The position numbers were made by a program, and so were the translations under genes. Below, piece by piece: positions 43,912-53,552 of a stretch of DNA of 55,687 nt (position 1 is its first letter; every line of letters begins with the position of its first letter). The DNA comes from RGIG1995 sp045587445 (GTDB lineage Bacteria; Bacillota; Clostridia; Oscillospirales; CAG-272): NCBI GenBank assembly GCA_045587445.1, contig JAZNCH010000064.1:1-55687 (forward strand), in the 5' to 3' direction. The notes beneath the pieces were generated by a model. That model saw nothing but the letters and a program-made list of their open reading frames with translations. It was not told where the DNA came from and made no database searches.

Positions 43912-45660
43912 ATGGAATATATTTTCAATGTATTGACAATGATAGGCGGTCTTTGCCTATTCCTGTTCGGCATGAACGTCATGGGACAGGCTCTCGAAGT
44001 AAGCGCAGGTAACAATCTGCGAAACATTTTAGCAAAATTAACCGACAAAAAATCAGCAGGCTTTTTAACCGGTTTGATTATCACCTCGATAATTCAAAGT
44101 TCGTCTGCTACAACAGTTATGGTAGTAGGCTTTGTAAACTCAGGCTTGCTCACCCTAAAACAATCGGTTAGCGTAATCATAGGTGCTAACGTAGGTACAA
44201 CGGTTACGGCTTGGATACTCAGCCTTGCGGGTATCGGCGACGGAAATATGATTATACAGCTTTTCAAACCCGAATCATTCACCCCTATTCTTGCACTGGT
44301 AGGAATAATCCTTTATATGTTCTGCAAGAGCCAAAAAAAGCACAATATAGGTCTTATCTTCCTTGGCTTTGCAACCCTTATGTTCGGTATGGAAACTATG
44401 TCCTCAGCAGTCGGATTTCTCAAAGAACAACAGTGGTTCCGCGAACTCTTTATAATGTTTGAAAATCCCATTTTAGGTGTTCTTGCAGGTACTTTCCTTA
44501 CAGCAATCATTCAATCATCATCTGCTTCAGTCGGTATTTTACAGGCACTTGCCAATGAAACCGGAGCTGTTGCTTACGGTGCCGCATTCCCTATCATAAT
44601 GGGTATGAACATCGGTACTTGTATTACTGCGATGATTTCATCTGTAGGTGCAAACAAAAACGGAAAAAGAGCAGCTCTCATTCATCTGTCGTTTAACGTT
44701 ATCGGAACAGCCTTCTTGCTTGTAGGTTTCTGGCTGCTAAAGCTAATTTTCGACATTGCATTACTCAATCAGCCGGCAACTTATCTTGGTATAGCAATTG
44801 CTCATACAACCATGAAAATCATTTGCACGGTATTGCTTCTGCCTATGGCTGGTCTGCTTGAAAAGATATCTTATATACTCCTTCCCCTAGACAGCACCCC
44901 CGAAAAAACCGAAATACTCGACGAACGTCTCTTTGCAACCCCCTCCGTTGCTTTGGAGCGTGCACACAAAGTTACTATTGATATGGCAAAATGCGCTGTC
45001 AATACACTTACAGATTCACTTGACTTATTTGTAAACTATACCCCAGAGCTTGCTTCCGCAGTCCGTGAGGGCGAAGAACAAACCGATAAATACGAAGACG
45101 CTTTGGGTTCATACCTTGTTAAACTCTCAACCTTGAAAATCAGCGAAGCAGACAGCGCAGAAGCGGCTATGCTTCTTAAGCTTATCGGTGATTTTGAAAG
45201 AATTTCCGACCATGGCGTAAACATTCTTGAAGCCGCAGAAGAACTTAGAGCAAAGAACCTTACCTTTTCCGAGGTTGCTCAAAAAGAAATTAATACTATG
45301 ATAAATGCGACACGCGAAGTATTGGATTTATCATTAAAGGCATTTGCAGATGGAGACAAAGACGCACTTATGGAAATATCTCCGCTTGAACAGGTTATTG
45401 ACGTACTTAAAGAAAGGCTTCGCTCAAACCATATTATGAGACTTCAGCAAGGCAACTGCTCGATCGAGGTAGGATTCGTTTGGTCTGACCTCATCACAGA
45501 CTTTGAAAGGACTTCCGACCACTGTTCAAACATTGCAGGCTGCCTTATAGACCTTGCAAAGCACGATATGAACATTCACGAACACCTCAGAGCTATCAAA
45601 TCAGATGATGGTATTTACAAGCAAAAGGTTGATTTCTACGCAGAGAAATACGCAGTATAA
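43912..45660 (+). CDS. Na+/phosphate cotransporter with C-terminal PhoU-like domain
   Basis: About 582 residues. NptA/NptB family: two repeats with the QSSSATTVMVVGFVNSG and QSSSASVGILQALAN motifs, membrane domain about 1-340. The rest is PhoU-like (helical, about 360-575). It probably imports inorganic phosphate with sodium, with the PhoU tail regulating it. I place the start at 43912 (MEYIFN) because GGGAG precedes it; an upstream ATG exists ten codons earlier. It has a probable promoter with TTGACT at 43838 and a terminator at 45690. Confidence 0.9.
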   Translation: MEYIFNVLTMIGGLCLFLFGMNVMGQALEVSAGNNLRNILAKLTDKKSAGFLTGLIITSIIQSSSATTVMVVGFVNSGLLTLKQSVSVIIGANVGTTVTAWILSLAGIGDGNMIIQLFKPESFTPILALVGIILYMFCKSQKKHNIGLIFLGFATLMFGMETMSSAVGFLKEQQWFRELFIMFENPILGVLAGTFLTAIIQSSSASVGILQALANETGAVAYGAAFPIIMGMNIGTCITAMISSVGANKNGKRAALIHLSFNVIGTAFLLVGFWLLKLIFDIALLNQPATYLGIAIAHTTMKIICTVLLLPMAGLLEKISYILLPLDSTPEKTEILDERLFATPSVALERAHKVTIDMAKCAVNTLTDSLDLFVNYTPELASAVREGEEQTDKYEDALGSYLVKLSTLKISEADSAEAAMLLKLIGDFERISDHGVNILEAAEELRAKNLTFSEVAQKEINTMINATREVLDLSLKAFADGDKDALMEISPLEQVIDVLKERLRSNHIMRLQQGNCSIEVGFVWSDLITDFERTSDHCSNIAGCLIDLAKHDMNIHEHLRAIKSDDGIYKQKVDFYAEKYAV

Positions 45661-45689
45661 ACTTTTGTTTGTATAAAAAGCTACAAACC

Positions 45690-45736
45690 AATATGCATCC
45701 CACAAATATCTATCTTTTGGGATGCATATTTTTTTG
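45690..45736 (+). terminator. Terminator of the phosphate transporter gene
   Basis: AATATGCATCCC / GGGATGCATATT hairpin followed by TTTTTTT. Confidence 0.82.
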
Positions 45737-45880
45737 TAAAAGATATAAATACACCGCCCAAAAGCAAACAAAAGTTTACAAAACCCAAAACATAAACAAT
45801 CTACAATTACATACAATAGAAGAAAAAACAAAACTCGACAACCTCAGTTGACGAAATTATCCTACAAAAGTTGGTTGTTT

Positions 45881-45909
45881 TTGCAAACTTATTTTGGTAT
45901 TATTAATAT
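45881..45909 (+). promoter_or_regulatory. Probable promoter of the XRE-GlmM operon
   Basis: TTGCAA (45881-45886), a 17-bp spacer and TAATAT (45904-45909), 38 bp before the start codon. A short inverted repeat, AAGTT (45868-45872) and AACTT (45886-45890), overlaps the -35 and is a weak candidate operator for the HTH domain of the first gene. Confidence 0.5.
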
Positions 45910-45947
45910 GTTATAACAACTCAAAACACAGAAAGAGGGATTGATTA

Positions 45948-47558
45948 ATGACTATTGGACAAAAAATTACTCATTTACGTGAAAGTTTAAATATTTCTCA
46001 AGAACAGTTGGCTGAAAAAATTGCTGTGTCTCGCCAGTCTGTTTCAAAATGGGAAATGGATCATTCTACACCACAAGTTGATAAAATTTTGCAGATGTGC
46101 GAGCTTTTCAATATTTCTACCGATGAACTTTTGAGAGATTCAGTTCCACTCGGCATAAGCGAAACAAAAAATAAATACTTTGGCACAGACGGCTTCAGAG
46201 GAGAGGCAAACATCAGCCTCACCTCAATGCAGGCATACAAGGTCGGTCGTTTTCTGGGTTGGTACTACGGAAGTCATCTTTCCGGATGCACAAAACCGGG
46301 GTACCGTCCGAGAATAGTTATAGGAAAAGATACACGTCGTTCAAGCTATATGTTTGAATATTCTATTGTTGCCGGACTTATTGCATCGGGAGCAGATGCA
46401 TTTATGCTTCACGTAACTACTACACCGAGCGTATCGTATATTACACGAACCGACGATTTTGACTGTGGTATTATGATTACTGCATCCCACAACCCTTTTT
46501 ACGATAATGGTATAAAGGTGATAAACAGATGGGGAGAAAAACTTGACGATACAACCACTGCCTATATTGAGGCGTATATTGACGGCAGACTTGGCGAACT
46601 GGGAATACAAGGAAACGACCTCCCACTCGCTCAACGCGAAAAAATTGGATGTATCATAGACTATGTTTCCGGAAGAAACCGTTATGTAGGTTATCTTATT
46701 TCTCTTGCCTCCCATTCGTATAAAAATCTAAAAATCGGTATTGATTGTGCCAACGGAGCTTCTTGGACAATTGCCCGTGCGGTATTTGGTGCTTTAGGTG
46801 CACAAACCGTAGTAATAGGAGATCAACCCGACGGTCTGAACGTAAATGAAAACTGCGGTTCAACGCATATTGAAAAGCTTTGCGAACTCGTAAAGGAACA
46901 ACATCTTGATATAGGTTTTGCTTTCGATGGCGACTGCGACAGATGTATTGCCGTAGATGAAAACGGCAACGTAGTTGATGGAGATGGGATAATGTACATC
47001 CTCGGCAAAAGATTACAGTCAAGAGGAATGCTTAATCAAAACACAATTGTTGCAACAGTAATGTCAAACAGTGGTTTATTTTCAAGCTTGAAAAAAATAG
47101 GAATAAAGTGTGAGCAAACAAAAGTGGGAGACCGGTTTGTTTACGAGTGTATGCAAAATAATGATTACAGTCTCGGCGGAGAGCAGTCAGGACATATTAT
47201 AATAAAAAAATATGCCACGACAGGCGACGGATTGCTAACTGCTATAATGATTGCCGAGGAGCTTTGTGACACCAAGAAAAAGCTTTCCGATTTAAAACGG
47301 GACGTAATGCTCTATCCTCAATACGTAAAAAACATCAGAGTAAAGGATAAGGAGTCGGTAATGAAGGATAACGACGTAAAGCTTATTCTTGAAAAAATAA
47401 AAACCAAAATAGGAGAAAATGGAAGAGTTCTTTTGAGAAAAAGCGGAACAGAACCAGTTATACGTATAATGATAGAGAACGAAAACGAAGAACTGTGTTT
47501 GGAATATGCAAATCAAATAGCAGAAGTTATTGAAAAAAGGGGGTATATAATTGAATGA
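45948..47558 (+). CDS. glmM: XRE-type HTH domain fused to phosphoglucosamine mutase (GlmM)
   Basis: 536 residues in one frame. Residues 1-68 are a Cro/C1-type helix-turn-helix (IGQKITHLRESLNISQEQLA then SRQSVSKWE). From about residue 76 a complete GlmM-type alpha-phosphohexomutase follows: YFGTDGFRGEAN, TASHNPFYDNGIKV (phosphoserine loop), FDGDCDRCIAVDENG (metal loop; Cys replaces the usual Ala), GGEQSGHII (sugar specificity) and LRKSGTEPVIRIM (phosphate binding). It should convert GlcN-6-P to GlcN-1-P and may also bind DNA. An AAAGAGGG site precedes the ATG, so the HTH is part of the product. It overlaps the next gene by 8 bp. Confidence 0.93.
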   Translation: MTIGQKITHLRESLNISQEQLAEKIAVSRQSVSKWEMDHSTPQVDKILQMCELFNISTDELLRDSVPLGISETKNKYFGTDGFRGEANISLTSMQAYKVGRFLGWYYGSHLSGCTKPGYRPRIVIGKDTRRSSYMFEYSIVAGLIASGADAFMLHVTTTPSVSYITRTDDFDCGIMITASHNPFYDNGIKVINRWGEKLDDTTTAYIEAYIDGRLGELGIQGNDLPLAQREKIGCIIDYVSGRNRYVGYLISLASHSYKNLKIGIDCANGASWTIARAVFGALGAQTVVIGDQPDGLNVNENCGSTHIEKLCELVKEQHLDIGFAFDGDCDRCIAVDENGNVVDGDGIMYILGKRLQSRGMLNQNTIVATVMSNSGLFSSLKKIGIKCEQTKVGDRFVYECMQNNDYSLGGEQSGHIIIKKYATTGDGLLTAIMIAEELCDTKKKLSDLKRDVMLYPQYVKNIRVKDKESVMKDNDVKLILEKIKTKIGENGRVLLRKSGTEPVIRIMIENENEELCLEYANQIAEVIEKRGYIIE

Positions 47559-48210
47559 TATAAAAACAAAAGCTCTTTTTGACTGCGAAACCCAATATAT
47601 CAAGCCTTTATTTGATAAAACCATATACCCTTGGGAAATTCTTTCAAAAATTAGTGAATATGTATCCGAACTTGTAAAAAGCGGAATAGAAGGATTTTCT
47701 TTGTATAAAGAAGGTGTGCTTATCGGTGAGGGCGTAAAGATATATCCAAATGCCGTTATTGAAGCCCCCACTGTTATAGGTAAAGGGACAGAGGTAAGAC
47801 CGGGTGCATTTATACGCGGAAATGTTATCACAGGTGAAAATTGCGTTATTGGAAATTCAAGCGAGTTGAAAAATTGTGTTCTTTTAAATAAAGTGCAAGT
47901 ACCACACTATAATTACGTTGGTGATTCAATTCTTGGCAATTACGCACATATGGGTGCAGGTTCAATATGCTCAAATCTAAAGAATGACGGAAAGAACGTG
48001 ATTATACACGCTGAAAAAGATATAGAAACAGGGCTCAGAAAAGTTGGTGGTATACTAGGCGACTATGCTAATGTAGGATGCTCTTGTGTGCTTAACCCCG
48101 GAACTGTTATCGGTAAATACACAACAGTATATCCTCTCACTTCCGTGAGAGGCGTTATTCCTGAAAACTGTATTGTTAAAAACATGAAGACTATGATAAA
48201 AATAAAGTAA
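47551..48210 (+). CDS. GlmU-like left-handed beta-helix acyltransferase without uridyltransferase domain
   Basis: 219 residues. An N-terminal helical part (1-55), then hexapeptide repeats of a left-handed beta helix: GVLIGEGVKIYPNAVI, GKGTEVRPGAFIRGNVI, HMGAGSICSNLK and a late GTVIGKYTTVYPL. The NYVGDSILG and GAGSICSNLK blocks match GlmU C-terminal acetyltransferase and related nucleotide-sugar pyrophosphorylase-like proteins. It could acetylate the GlcN-1-P made by the upstream enzyme; no uridyltransferase domain is present. Translation is coupled to glmM (8-bp overlap). Confidence 0.8.
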   Translation: MNDIKTKALFDCETQYIKPLFDKTIYPWEILSKISEYVSELVKSGIEGFSLYKEGVLIGEGVKIYPNAVIEAPTVIGKGTEVRPGAFIRGNVITGENCVIGNSSELKNCVLLNKVQVPHYNYVGDSILGNYAHMGAGSICSNLKNDGKNVIIHAEKDIETGLRKVGGILGDYANVGCSCVLNPGTVIGKYTTVYPLTSVRGVIPENCIVKNMKTMIKIK

Positions 48211-48241
48211 AATAGTATTAAACAAAATAAAGGAGTTTTTT

Positions 48242-48835
48242 ATGTGTGGAATTATTGGTAGGGTTGGAAGTGATAATGCAGTCCCCTATATCTTAAAAGG
48301 ACTTGAATGTTTGGAATACAGAGGCTACGATTCTGCAGGAATTGCGGTCTTTAACGGAAACGGGATTGCTTCATGCAAGACGGTAGGCAGACTTGCGGGA
48401 CTTCGGGAAGCCGCAAAAAATGGTAACTTGAATGGATTTGTAGGTATTGGACATACCCGTTGGGCTACACACGGTGCTCCTTCGGAGAAAAATTCCCACC
48501 CTCATTTTAGTCACGATAGAAAATTTGCTATTGTTCATAACGGTATAATTGAGAACTCAAACGAATTAGCAGATACAGAACTTGAGGGTATAGATTATAA
48601 TTCAGAAACAGACACCGAAAAGATAGTTCACCTTTTGTCAAAGTACTATAACGGAAACGTTGTGGAGACGATAAGCAAGGTTACATCACTTCTCAAAGGC
48701 TCGTATGCGTTGGGTATTCTTTGCACCGATTATCCCGATACAATTTTCAGTACCGCAATGGCGAGAATGATTAATTGTAGAAATATCCCCCGCAAAAGCG
48801 TGATGTCCTTAACGGAGAAAACGAAAACCGAATAG
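48242..48835 (+). pseudogene. glmS: Truncated glutamine-fructose-6-phosphate aminotransferase (GlmS N-terminal half)
   Basis: 197 residues of a normal length of about 600. The start MCGIIGRVG has the nucleophile Cys2; RGYDSAG, HTRWATHGAP and VHNGIIEN are the glutaminase domain. Identity with GlmS stops after CTDYPDTIFS (about residue 170, base 48752). The last 27 codons are foreign (TAMARMINCRNIPRKS). The two SIS isomerase domains are missing, so GlcN-6-P cannot be made by this product. GGAG precedes the ATG. It is third in the glmM operon. The break marks the edge of an inserted element or a chimeric join. Confidence 0.85.
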
Positions 48836-48848
48836 GATAAAAGGAAAA

Positions 48849-48882
48849 GGCAGCATAGTCTATGATGGCTATGCTGTCTTTT
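48849..48882 (+). terminator. Terminator hairpin at the element left edge
   Basis: GGCAGCATAG / CTATGCTGTC hairpin followed by TTTT. Confidence 0.65.
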
Positions 48883-49025
48883 GCATTGTTTGATTATAAA
48901 AAAATGAACTCGATTGAAAGCGTCGCAGAAATGCGGTGCTTTTTTGAATTTTATTTCGAAAATCGCTGGACTTGTGAAAAGTGTTGTGGTATGTGTTTGT
49001 GTTGCAAAAAGGAGGTGCAACGCAC

Positions 49026-49310
49026 ATGACAACGCTTGAAGACTTATACTATGGCAACATCAGTCCGCACGAAAGGTACATAAAACGTGGTTCGAGAGTC
49101 GATCAACTCGTAAAGCTGATATGCAAAAACGAAGAAAGCCTAACGGCAACGCTCACCGAGCAGCAGAAAGAAACCTTCGAAAAGTTTAAAGACTGCCAAA
49201 GCGAACTTGCAGGAGTGACAGAACGAGATGCATTCAGAGACGGCTTCATCCTTGCGGTTAGAATAATGGTTGAAGCGATGGAAGGATTAGAAACGGTGGA
49301 TGATACATGA
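49026..49310 (+). CDS. DUF6809 family protein
   Basis: 94 residues. LEDLYYGNISPHERYIKRGS, QQKETFEKFKDCQSEL and RDAFRDGFILAVRIMVEAME match DUF6809, a small cytoplasmic family found mainly in clostridial mobile elements; its function is unknown. AGGAGGTG precedes the ATG by 8 nt. It overlaps the next gene by 4 bp (ATGA), so the two are translationally coupled. Confidence 0.85.
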   Translation: MTTLEDLYYGNISPHERYIKRGSRVDQLVKLICKNEESLTATLTEQQKETFEKFKDCQSELAGVTERDAFRDGFILAVRIMVEAMEGLETVDDT

Positions 49311-50017
49311 AAAAACTAATAATCCTTTTTCTCTGCTGTGGGGTGCTCGTGAGCATGGTGGGTTGCGGTAATAACACCGCACCTCCGCCTACCGAAAGTC
49401 CGCCGACAACGGTAGCGGAAACGATAATAATAGAAACACCTACCGAAACAACACCGCCTGTGGCGACGGTAGAGCCGACAGAAAAAGAGAAAGAACCTGT
49501 CCCCACCGAGAGCAAGGAACAGACAACCGAGCCGACCATGGTGACTACAGAACCTACAACAACGACACAACCAACAGAAGAAACAACGACGACCTCAACA
49601 AGCACTGCTAAAGAAAATGTCACCCCTCAGATTACGGAAACAGCACCAAGCACAATACCGCAGCTTGCGGAAAGTGAAACGACAGCAACAGCACTACCAA
49701 AGGAAGAACCAAAAGCCGAAACGGAATTTCCGAAGGTGACCGAGCCGGAGCCAACGGAAAAACCTGCTTCCTTCGATATTGATCACTGGATCGCATATGC
49801 AAGGAGCTACGCCGAAAGCAAAGGACTGGTGCTGAGCGATACGGCGGTAGAGTGTTGGGACAACCCTATTCGAGCAGGCGCGCACTGCATCTACCTCGAA
49901 AGAAATATCCAAAGCCGACTTGACCGCTATGCAAGAGATGAGGACATCACCGATGTGTGGATCTGGACAGAAGCTACAGGCAACGACTGTTACGACATTT
50001 ACATCGGCTACGCTTAA
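49307..50017 (+). CDS. Thr/Glu/Pro-rich lipoprotein with small C-terminal domain
   Basis: 236 residues. Lipobox VGC (Cys20). Residues about 22-150 are almost entirely Thr, Glu and Pro with Thr-Thr repeats, an extended stalk that would place the C-terminal domain (about 154-236) away from the membrane. That domain has HWIAYARSYAESKGL, CWDNPIRAG and AGAHCIYLERNIQSRLDRYA with three Cys. No known family is recognised. It is coupled to the DUF6809 gene by a 4-bp overlap; a terminator follows at 50094. Confidence 0.8.
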   Translation: MKKLIILFLCCGVLVSMVGCGNNTAPPPTESPPTTVAETIIIETPTETTPPVATVEPTEKEKEPVPTESKEQTTEPTMVTTEPTTTTQPTEETTTTSTSTAKENVTPQITETAPSTIPQLAESETTATALPKEEPKAETEFPKVTEPEPTEKPASFDIDHWIAYARSYAESKGLVLSDTAVECWDNPIRAGAHCIYLERNIQSRLDRYARDEDITDVWIWTEATGNDCYDIYIGYA

Positions 50018-50093
50018 AAACAAAATGATTCCAAAATTGAAACACTCACCGGACGCGACAATCCAATGGAGAAAATGAGAGACGAATATGTCT

Positions 50094-50128
50094 AAAAACT
50101 CTGCTCAACTTGAGCAGAGTTTTTATTT
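50094..50128 (+). terminator. Terminator after the lipoprotein gene
   Basis: AAAACTCTGCTCAA / TTGAGCAGAGTTTT hairpin with a short loop, then TTTATTTT. Confidence 0.85.
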
Positions 50129-50149
50129 TACATCATTTTCTCAAACTAA

Positions 50150-50178
50150 TTGAAATATTCACGATTACGTGATATAAT
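50150..50178 (+). promoter_or_regulatory. Promoter of the four-gene XRE/membrane-protein cassette
   Basis: TTGAAA (50150-50155), a 17-bp spacer and TATAAT (50173-50178). The spacer holds CACGATTACGTG, an imperfect palindrome that could be an operator for the XRE protein encoded next. Confidence 0.7.
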
Positions 50179-50206
50179 AATTTGTGATGTTAGGAGGTAG
50201 ATTTCC

Positions 50207-50419
50207 ATGGCTGTAACCTATAAAAAACTATTTCACTTGCTGATTGACAAGGGTATGACCAATGCTGAGCTGATGGAGAAAGCAGGCTTTAGTGCCAATA
50301 TCATTACCCGAATCAAGCGTGACAATTATATTTCTCTCGATACCATTGAGAAGATTTGCAAAACTCTCCACTGTGGAGTCGATGATATTTTGGAATTCAC
50401 CACGGAGGAAGAAAAATGA
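50207..50419 (+). CDS. XRE family transcriptional regulator
   Basis: 70 residues, a single Cro/C1-type helix-turn-helix domain: KLFHLLIDKGMTNAELMEKAG then ANIITRIKRDNYISLDTIEKIC. AGGAGG precedes the ATG. Its stop overlaps the next start by 4 bp (ATGA). As first gene, behind its own promoter, it probably represses its own operon. Confidence 0.88.
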   Translation: MAVTYKKLFHLLIDKGMTNAELMEKAGFSANIITRIKRDNYISLDTIEKICKTLHCGVDDILEFTTEEEK

Positions 50420-53400
50420 GTAATATGAATGTGAGATTTATAGGAAAAGAGTATTCCATTCCAGAGGATATTTTAACCTATATTGATTTATTGAGCTTTA
50501 CGGATAGTGTACAAAAACAGTTGATAAGTGCATTTGTACGCAAATTAAAGAATGAACTCGACCAAGGAAATGTCGGTTGCCTTGATGATAAGGTTATGGC
50601 ACCAGACATTGAGCATCAGATCGGTAAGTATATTGCCAAGCTCACTGAACACGGCATTTATGACAGAACAATCAATGATTATCTCCGAAAAAATGAAGGC
50701 TACAAGTTGATTTCTAAAGTTAATGCCGCTGCACTGGATGAAGCAAGAAGAGCACTCAAACAGCAAATGACTGATTGGCTTGAAGGCTATGAAGATGCTC
50801 TCCATAAGAAAGATGCAAGTGTAACCGGTTTGGGCTTTTCAATTTGGTCTGGCAGCTTTGTAAACCACGCAATTTATGCCGCCATGGAAGCATCTAAGGT
50901 AAACGAACAGGAGAAGGTAGCCGCCAAGGAATATCAAAAAGATATGGCGGAATTGAGGTCTCGCCTTGAGAACAGAAAAAACGCAGATGAACAACGGTAT
51001 ATCGCAAATACATATATCCCCCACATGGAAGCTGCTATTACCGTGTTTTCTTATGAACTGTTGGATACCTTTATTTCAGATTTGATTCAGTATGGGAAGT
51101 TGGACAAGGATGTTCTGAACTATATTCATATTGATCGCTCTAATGATTTGCTTAAGAATCTGGAATTATCTCAAAACAAGGAAGCGGTACTTCTTAAAGC
51201 CTTTGAGGCTTGCCCGTACAATATTGCCGTTTATATGCAGGCAATGAAATATGACCTTTTGGATTATGAATCTTTCCAAACCGCCAAGTTGTTTAAGTAT
51301 GGAAGCACAATAATCTCCTTCCTTGAGGAAAATTTAGGTGGCGCACCTAAGTCTGAAAAGAAGCGATTGAATTTCAAAAATGCAGAGTTGCTGTCCTTGT
51401 ATTCCGGCAGATCACTGCGTGAGATTACATCGTATATGGCTGATTCTATTGTTGATGGGTATGCTCAAACAATAGCTGCACTTTCTGATACTGCACCCTG
51501 CTACAACATAATGAACAAAGCTGAGGAAAGAGCTATTCTTGCAGGAGAAAGTATTTCAAAGCAGAAAGCTGATTGGCTTGTTGATCCGCTTGCACCTGCT
51601 GTTCTTTGGGACAAGCTTACTTCTGAGTATGGTCATACCGATCTGTTTGAAAGATTGTTGAACCTTTTGCCGAACAGACCGGAAATAAACAACAAGCAGG
51701 AATACGATGCTTTCCTAAAAAACAGATTGTTCTCTATTCTTGAAACCATCCGACAGGAACGGGTGATAAAGATCCACGAACAACAGCGAGAGGAAGCAAA
51801 GAGAAAAGCGGAAGAAGCTGAAAAGGCACAGCGTACTGCTAAAAGAAATAAGAAAATAATAATAATTTGCTTGATAGCGGTTGCGGTTGCAATTGTCATT
51901 GCGATTATCTCTTCGGCCATTACTAAAGCGAATAATGCCAAAGCATATCAAAGCATGGCTGGGGAGTTCTGCGTGTATCGTGTCATCAACGACGATGGTG
52001 AAGAAAGAGATGAATTTAACTGGTGGCTTTCCATCGGTGAAGATGGAACCATGAAGATGTCCTCTTGGTCGTATGCTATTGATAATTGTGAAGTTGACAG
52101 CTATTCCGGTTCGCTGAAAAATAAAGCGGATTTCAGAAGCTTTGAAGATTTTCGTATCGAGGATTATTGCGCTGATATGTCCGAATACGAAAAAGCGGAA
52201 TACTGTTATGAGTTCCACATTGCTGATGAATGGGACGAGTTCGACGGATATATTGTTTGTTGGCAGTATCACAACGGAAAAATTGTAGATGTCTATTGTG
52301 ACGATTACAGATATTCTTTCGTCGAAACAAGTGATGATTACAGTTTTAATAAATGGGAAGGCGAAATCAATTCCGACAAACTCTCTAAGAATGTTCAAAA
52401 ACTTGTAGATAACATAGATGTTTCGGAAGAAGACGTAATCGAGGAAATAGAAAATCTCATTAGTAGCGGCAGCTACGATAAAGCGGTAAAGGCAATCGTG
52501 GCGTCCAAATTATCTGATGAGCAGAAGAATGCATATTTTGTGCCGTTGGTTGAAAAAATTAAGTTCAAATCTTTTTACGTAAACGGTCTTGTTGTCAATG
52601 TCCCCGAGCATTGGTATCTTGAGGATTATAGTGATCCCAACATTAGAAGTGCGAGAGAGTCAGAAACAGACTCCCTTTTAACGTGGTACATAAAATGCAT
52701 GGGAACAATTGATCAGGTGGTTCGTGATGGTGACGATGGTTGGAGAAGAAACAATGATTATTCAGCTACAACGGTTGCTGGCTGTGAAGAAGCATATATT
52801 AGACATGAGTTGAGCAAACAAGTCGATGCAGACGAAGTTTACTCTGTGATTGATTATTATGTTGTCTGTCAAGGCTTCGTCTATAAAGTTCAATACTTCG
52901 CATACAATGAACGTTTCTTTGAGCCAGAGATGAAGATGCTTTTTGAACGATTGGAATTTAGCAACCATGCTGAAAATCGTGCTGACCTTCAAGAACAGAA
53001 GTATTTAAGTGCGATTGAGCTGATTAACGAAAACAAGTATGTAGAAGCTCTTTCGATATTAGAAACTATTGCAGATTATAAAGACAGTGCCGAAAAAATA
53101 GCGGAATACTCTGCCATTGTCGAAGCGAGAGAGTTTGAATTCGCATTGGAAATGTTTGTTGGTGAATATATCCCAGTCGGAGATACTGTGGAACATCTGA
53201 AATTGCAATCTCCCAACCATGATAATTATACGCTGATTGTTGAATCAAACGGTGTAGTCAGAAATGTTCCGTACATGGATTATGACGAAGAGAAAATGAA
53301 AATAGGAAACGGAATAATCATATCCTGTGAAGATTTCAGTTCTGATTACTGCAAGTACATAATCAAAATGGACGATGATTCTAAAACGGATGTTGTGTTG

Positions 53401-53490
53401 TCTTATCATGTTGGTGATGGGACGATGTCTCTTAAAACCGATAAAGAGGAAACTCAGCTTTTTTACGGTGACTATAAGCGCAACAAATAA
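50416..53490 (+). CDS. Large single-pass membrane protein of unknown function
   Basis: 1024 residues. About 1-470 is mainly helical and cytoplasmic-looking, with charged coiled-coil stretches (about 160-200 and 450-480). A membrane helix follows (about 483-505, IIIICLIAVAVAIVIAIISS), then about 520 outward or lumenal residues. Near 855-895 is a TPR/Sel1-like segment with EALSILETIADYKDSAEKI. The C-terminus is a beta-rich region. No known catalytic motif is recognised. It is translated from a 4-bp overlap with the XRE gene. Sensor or transport-linked roles are possible; nothing in the sequence decides. Confidence 0.7.
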   Translation: MSNMNVRFIGKEYSIPEDILTYIDLLSFTDSVQKQLISAFVRKLKNELDQGNVGCLDDKVMAPDIEHQIGKYIAKLTEHGIYDRTINDYLRKNEGYKLISKVNAAALDEARRALKQQMTDWLEGYEDALHKKDASVTGLGFSIWSGSFVNHAIYAAMEASKVNEQEKVAAKEYQKDMAELRSRLENRKNADEQRYIANTYIPHMEAAITVFSYELLDTFISDLIQYGKLDKDVLNYIHIDRSNDLLKNLELSQNKEAVLLKAFEACPYNIAVYMQAMKYDLLDYESFQTAKLFKYGSTIISFLEENLGGAPKSEKKRLNFKNAELLSLYSGRSLREITSYMADSIVDGYAQTIAALSDTAPCYNIMNKAEERAILAGESISKQKADWLVDPLAPAVLWDKLTSEYGHTDLFERLLNLLPNRPEINNKQEYDAFLKNRLFSILETIRQERVIKIHEQQREEAKRKAEEAEKAQRTAKRNKKIIIICLIAVAVAIVIAIISSAITKANNAKAYQSMAGEFCVYRVINDDGEERDEFNWWLSIGEDGTMKMSSWSYAIDNCEVDSYSGSLKNKADFRSFEDFRIEDYCADMSEYEKAEYCYEFHIADEWDEFDGYIVCWQYHNGKIVDVYCDDYRYSFVETSDDYSFNKWEGEINSDKLSKNVQKLVDNIDVSEEDVIEEIENLISSGSYDKAVKAIVASKLSDEQKNAYFVPLVEKIKFKSFYVNGLVVNVPEHWYLEDYSDPNIRSARESETDSLLTWYIKCMGTIDQVVRDGDDGWRRNNDYSATTVAGCEEAYIRHELSKQVDADEVYSVIDYYVVCQGFVYKVQYFAYNERFFEPEMKMLFERLEFSNHAENRADLQEQKYLSAIELINENKYVEALSILETIADYKDSAEKIAEYSAIVEAREFEFALEMFVGEYIPVGDTVEHLKLQSPNHDNYTLIVESNGVVRNVPYMDYDEEKMKIGNGIIISCEDFSSDYCKYIIKMDDDSKTDVVLSYHVGDGTMSLKTDKEETQLFYGDYKRNK

Positions 53491-53552
53491 TATAGAGCAT
53501 TCGACCAACGATTTGGATTGCAATGAGTGATAGTATGCAGGAGGAAATAAAT

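Noticed and set aside
51715..52398. 227-codon minus-strand frame inside the large membrane protein gene
   Set aside because: Antisense shadow with a hydrophobic, Phe/Ile-rich composition and no ribosome binding site.
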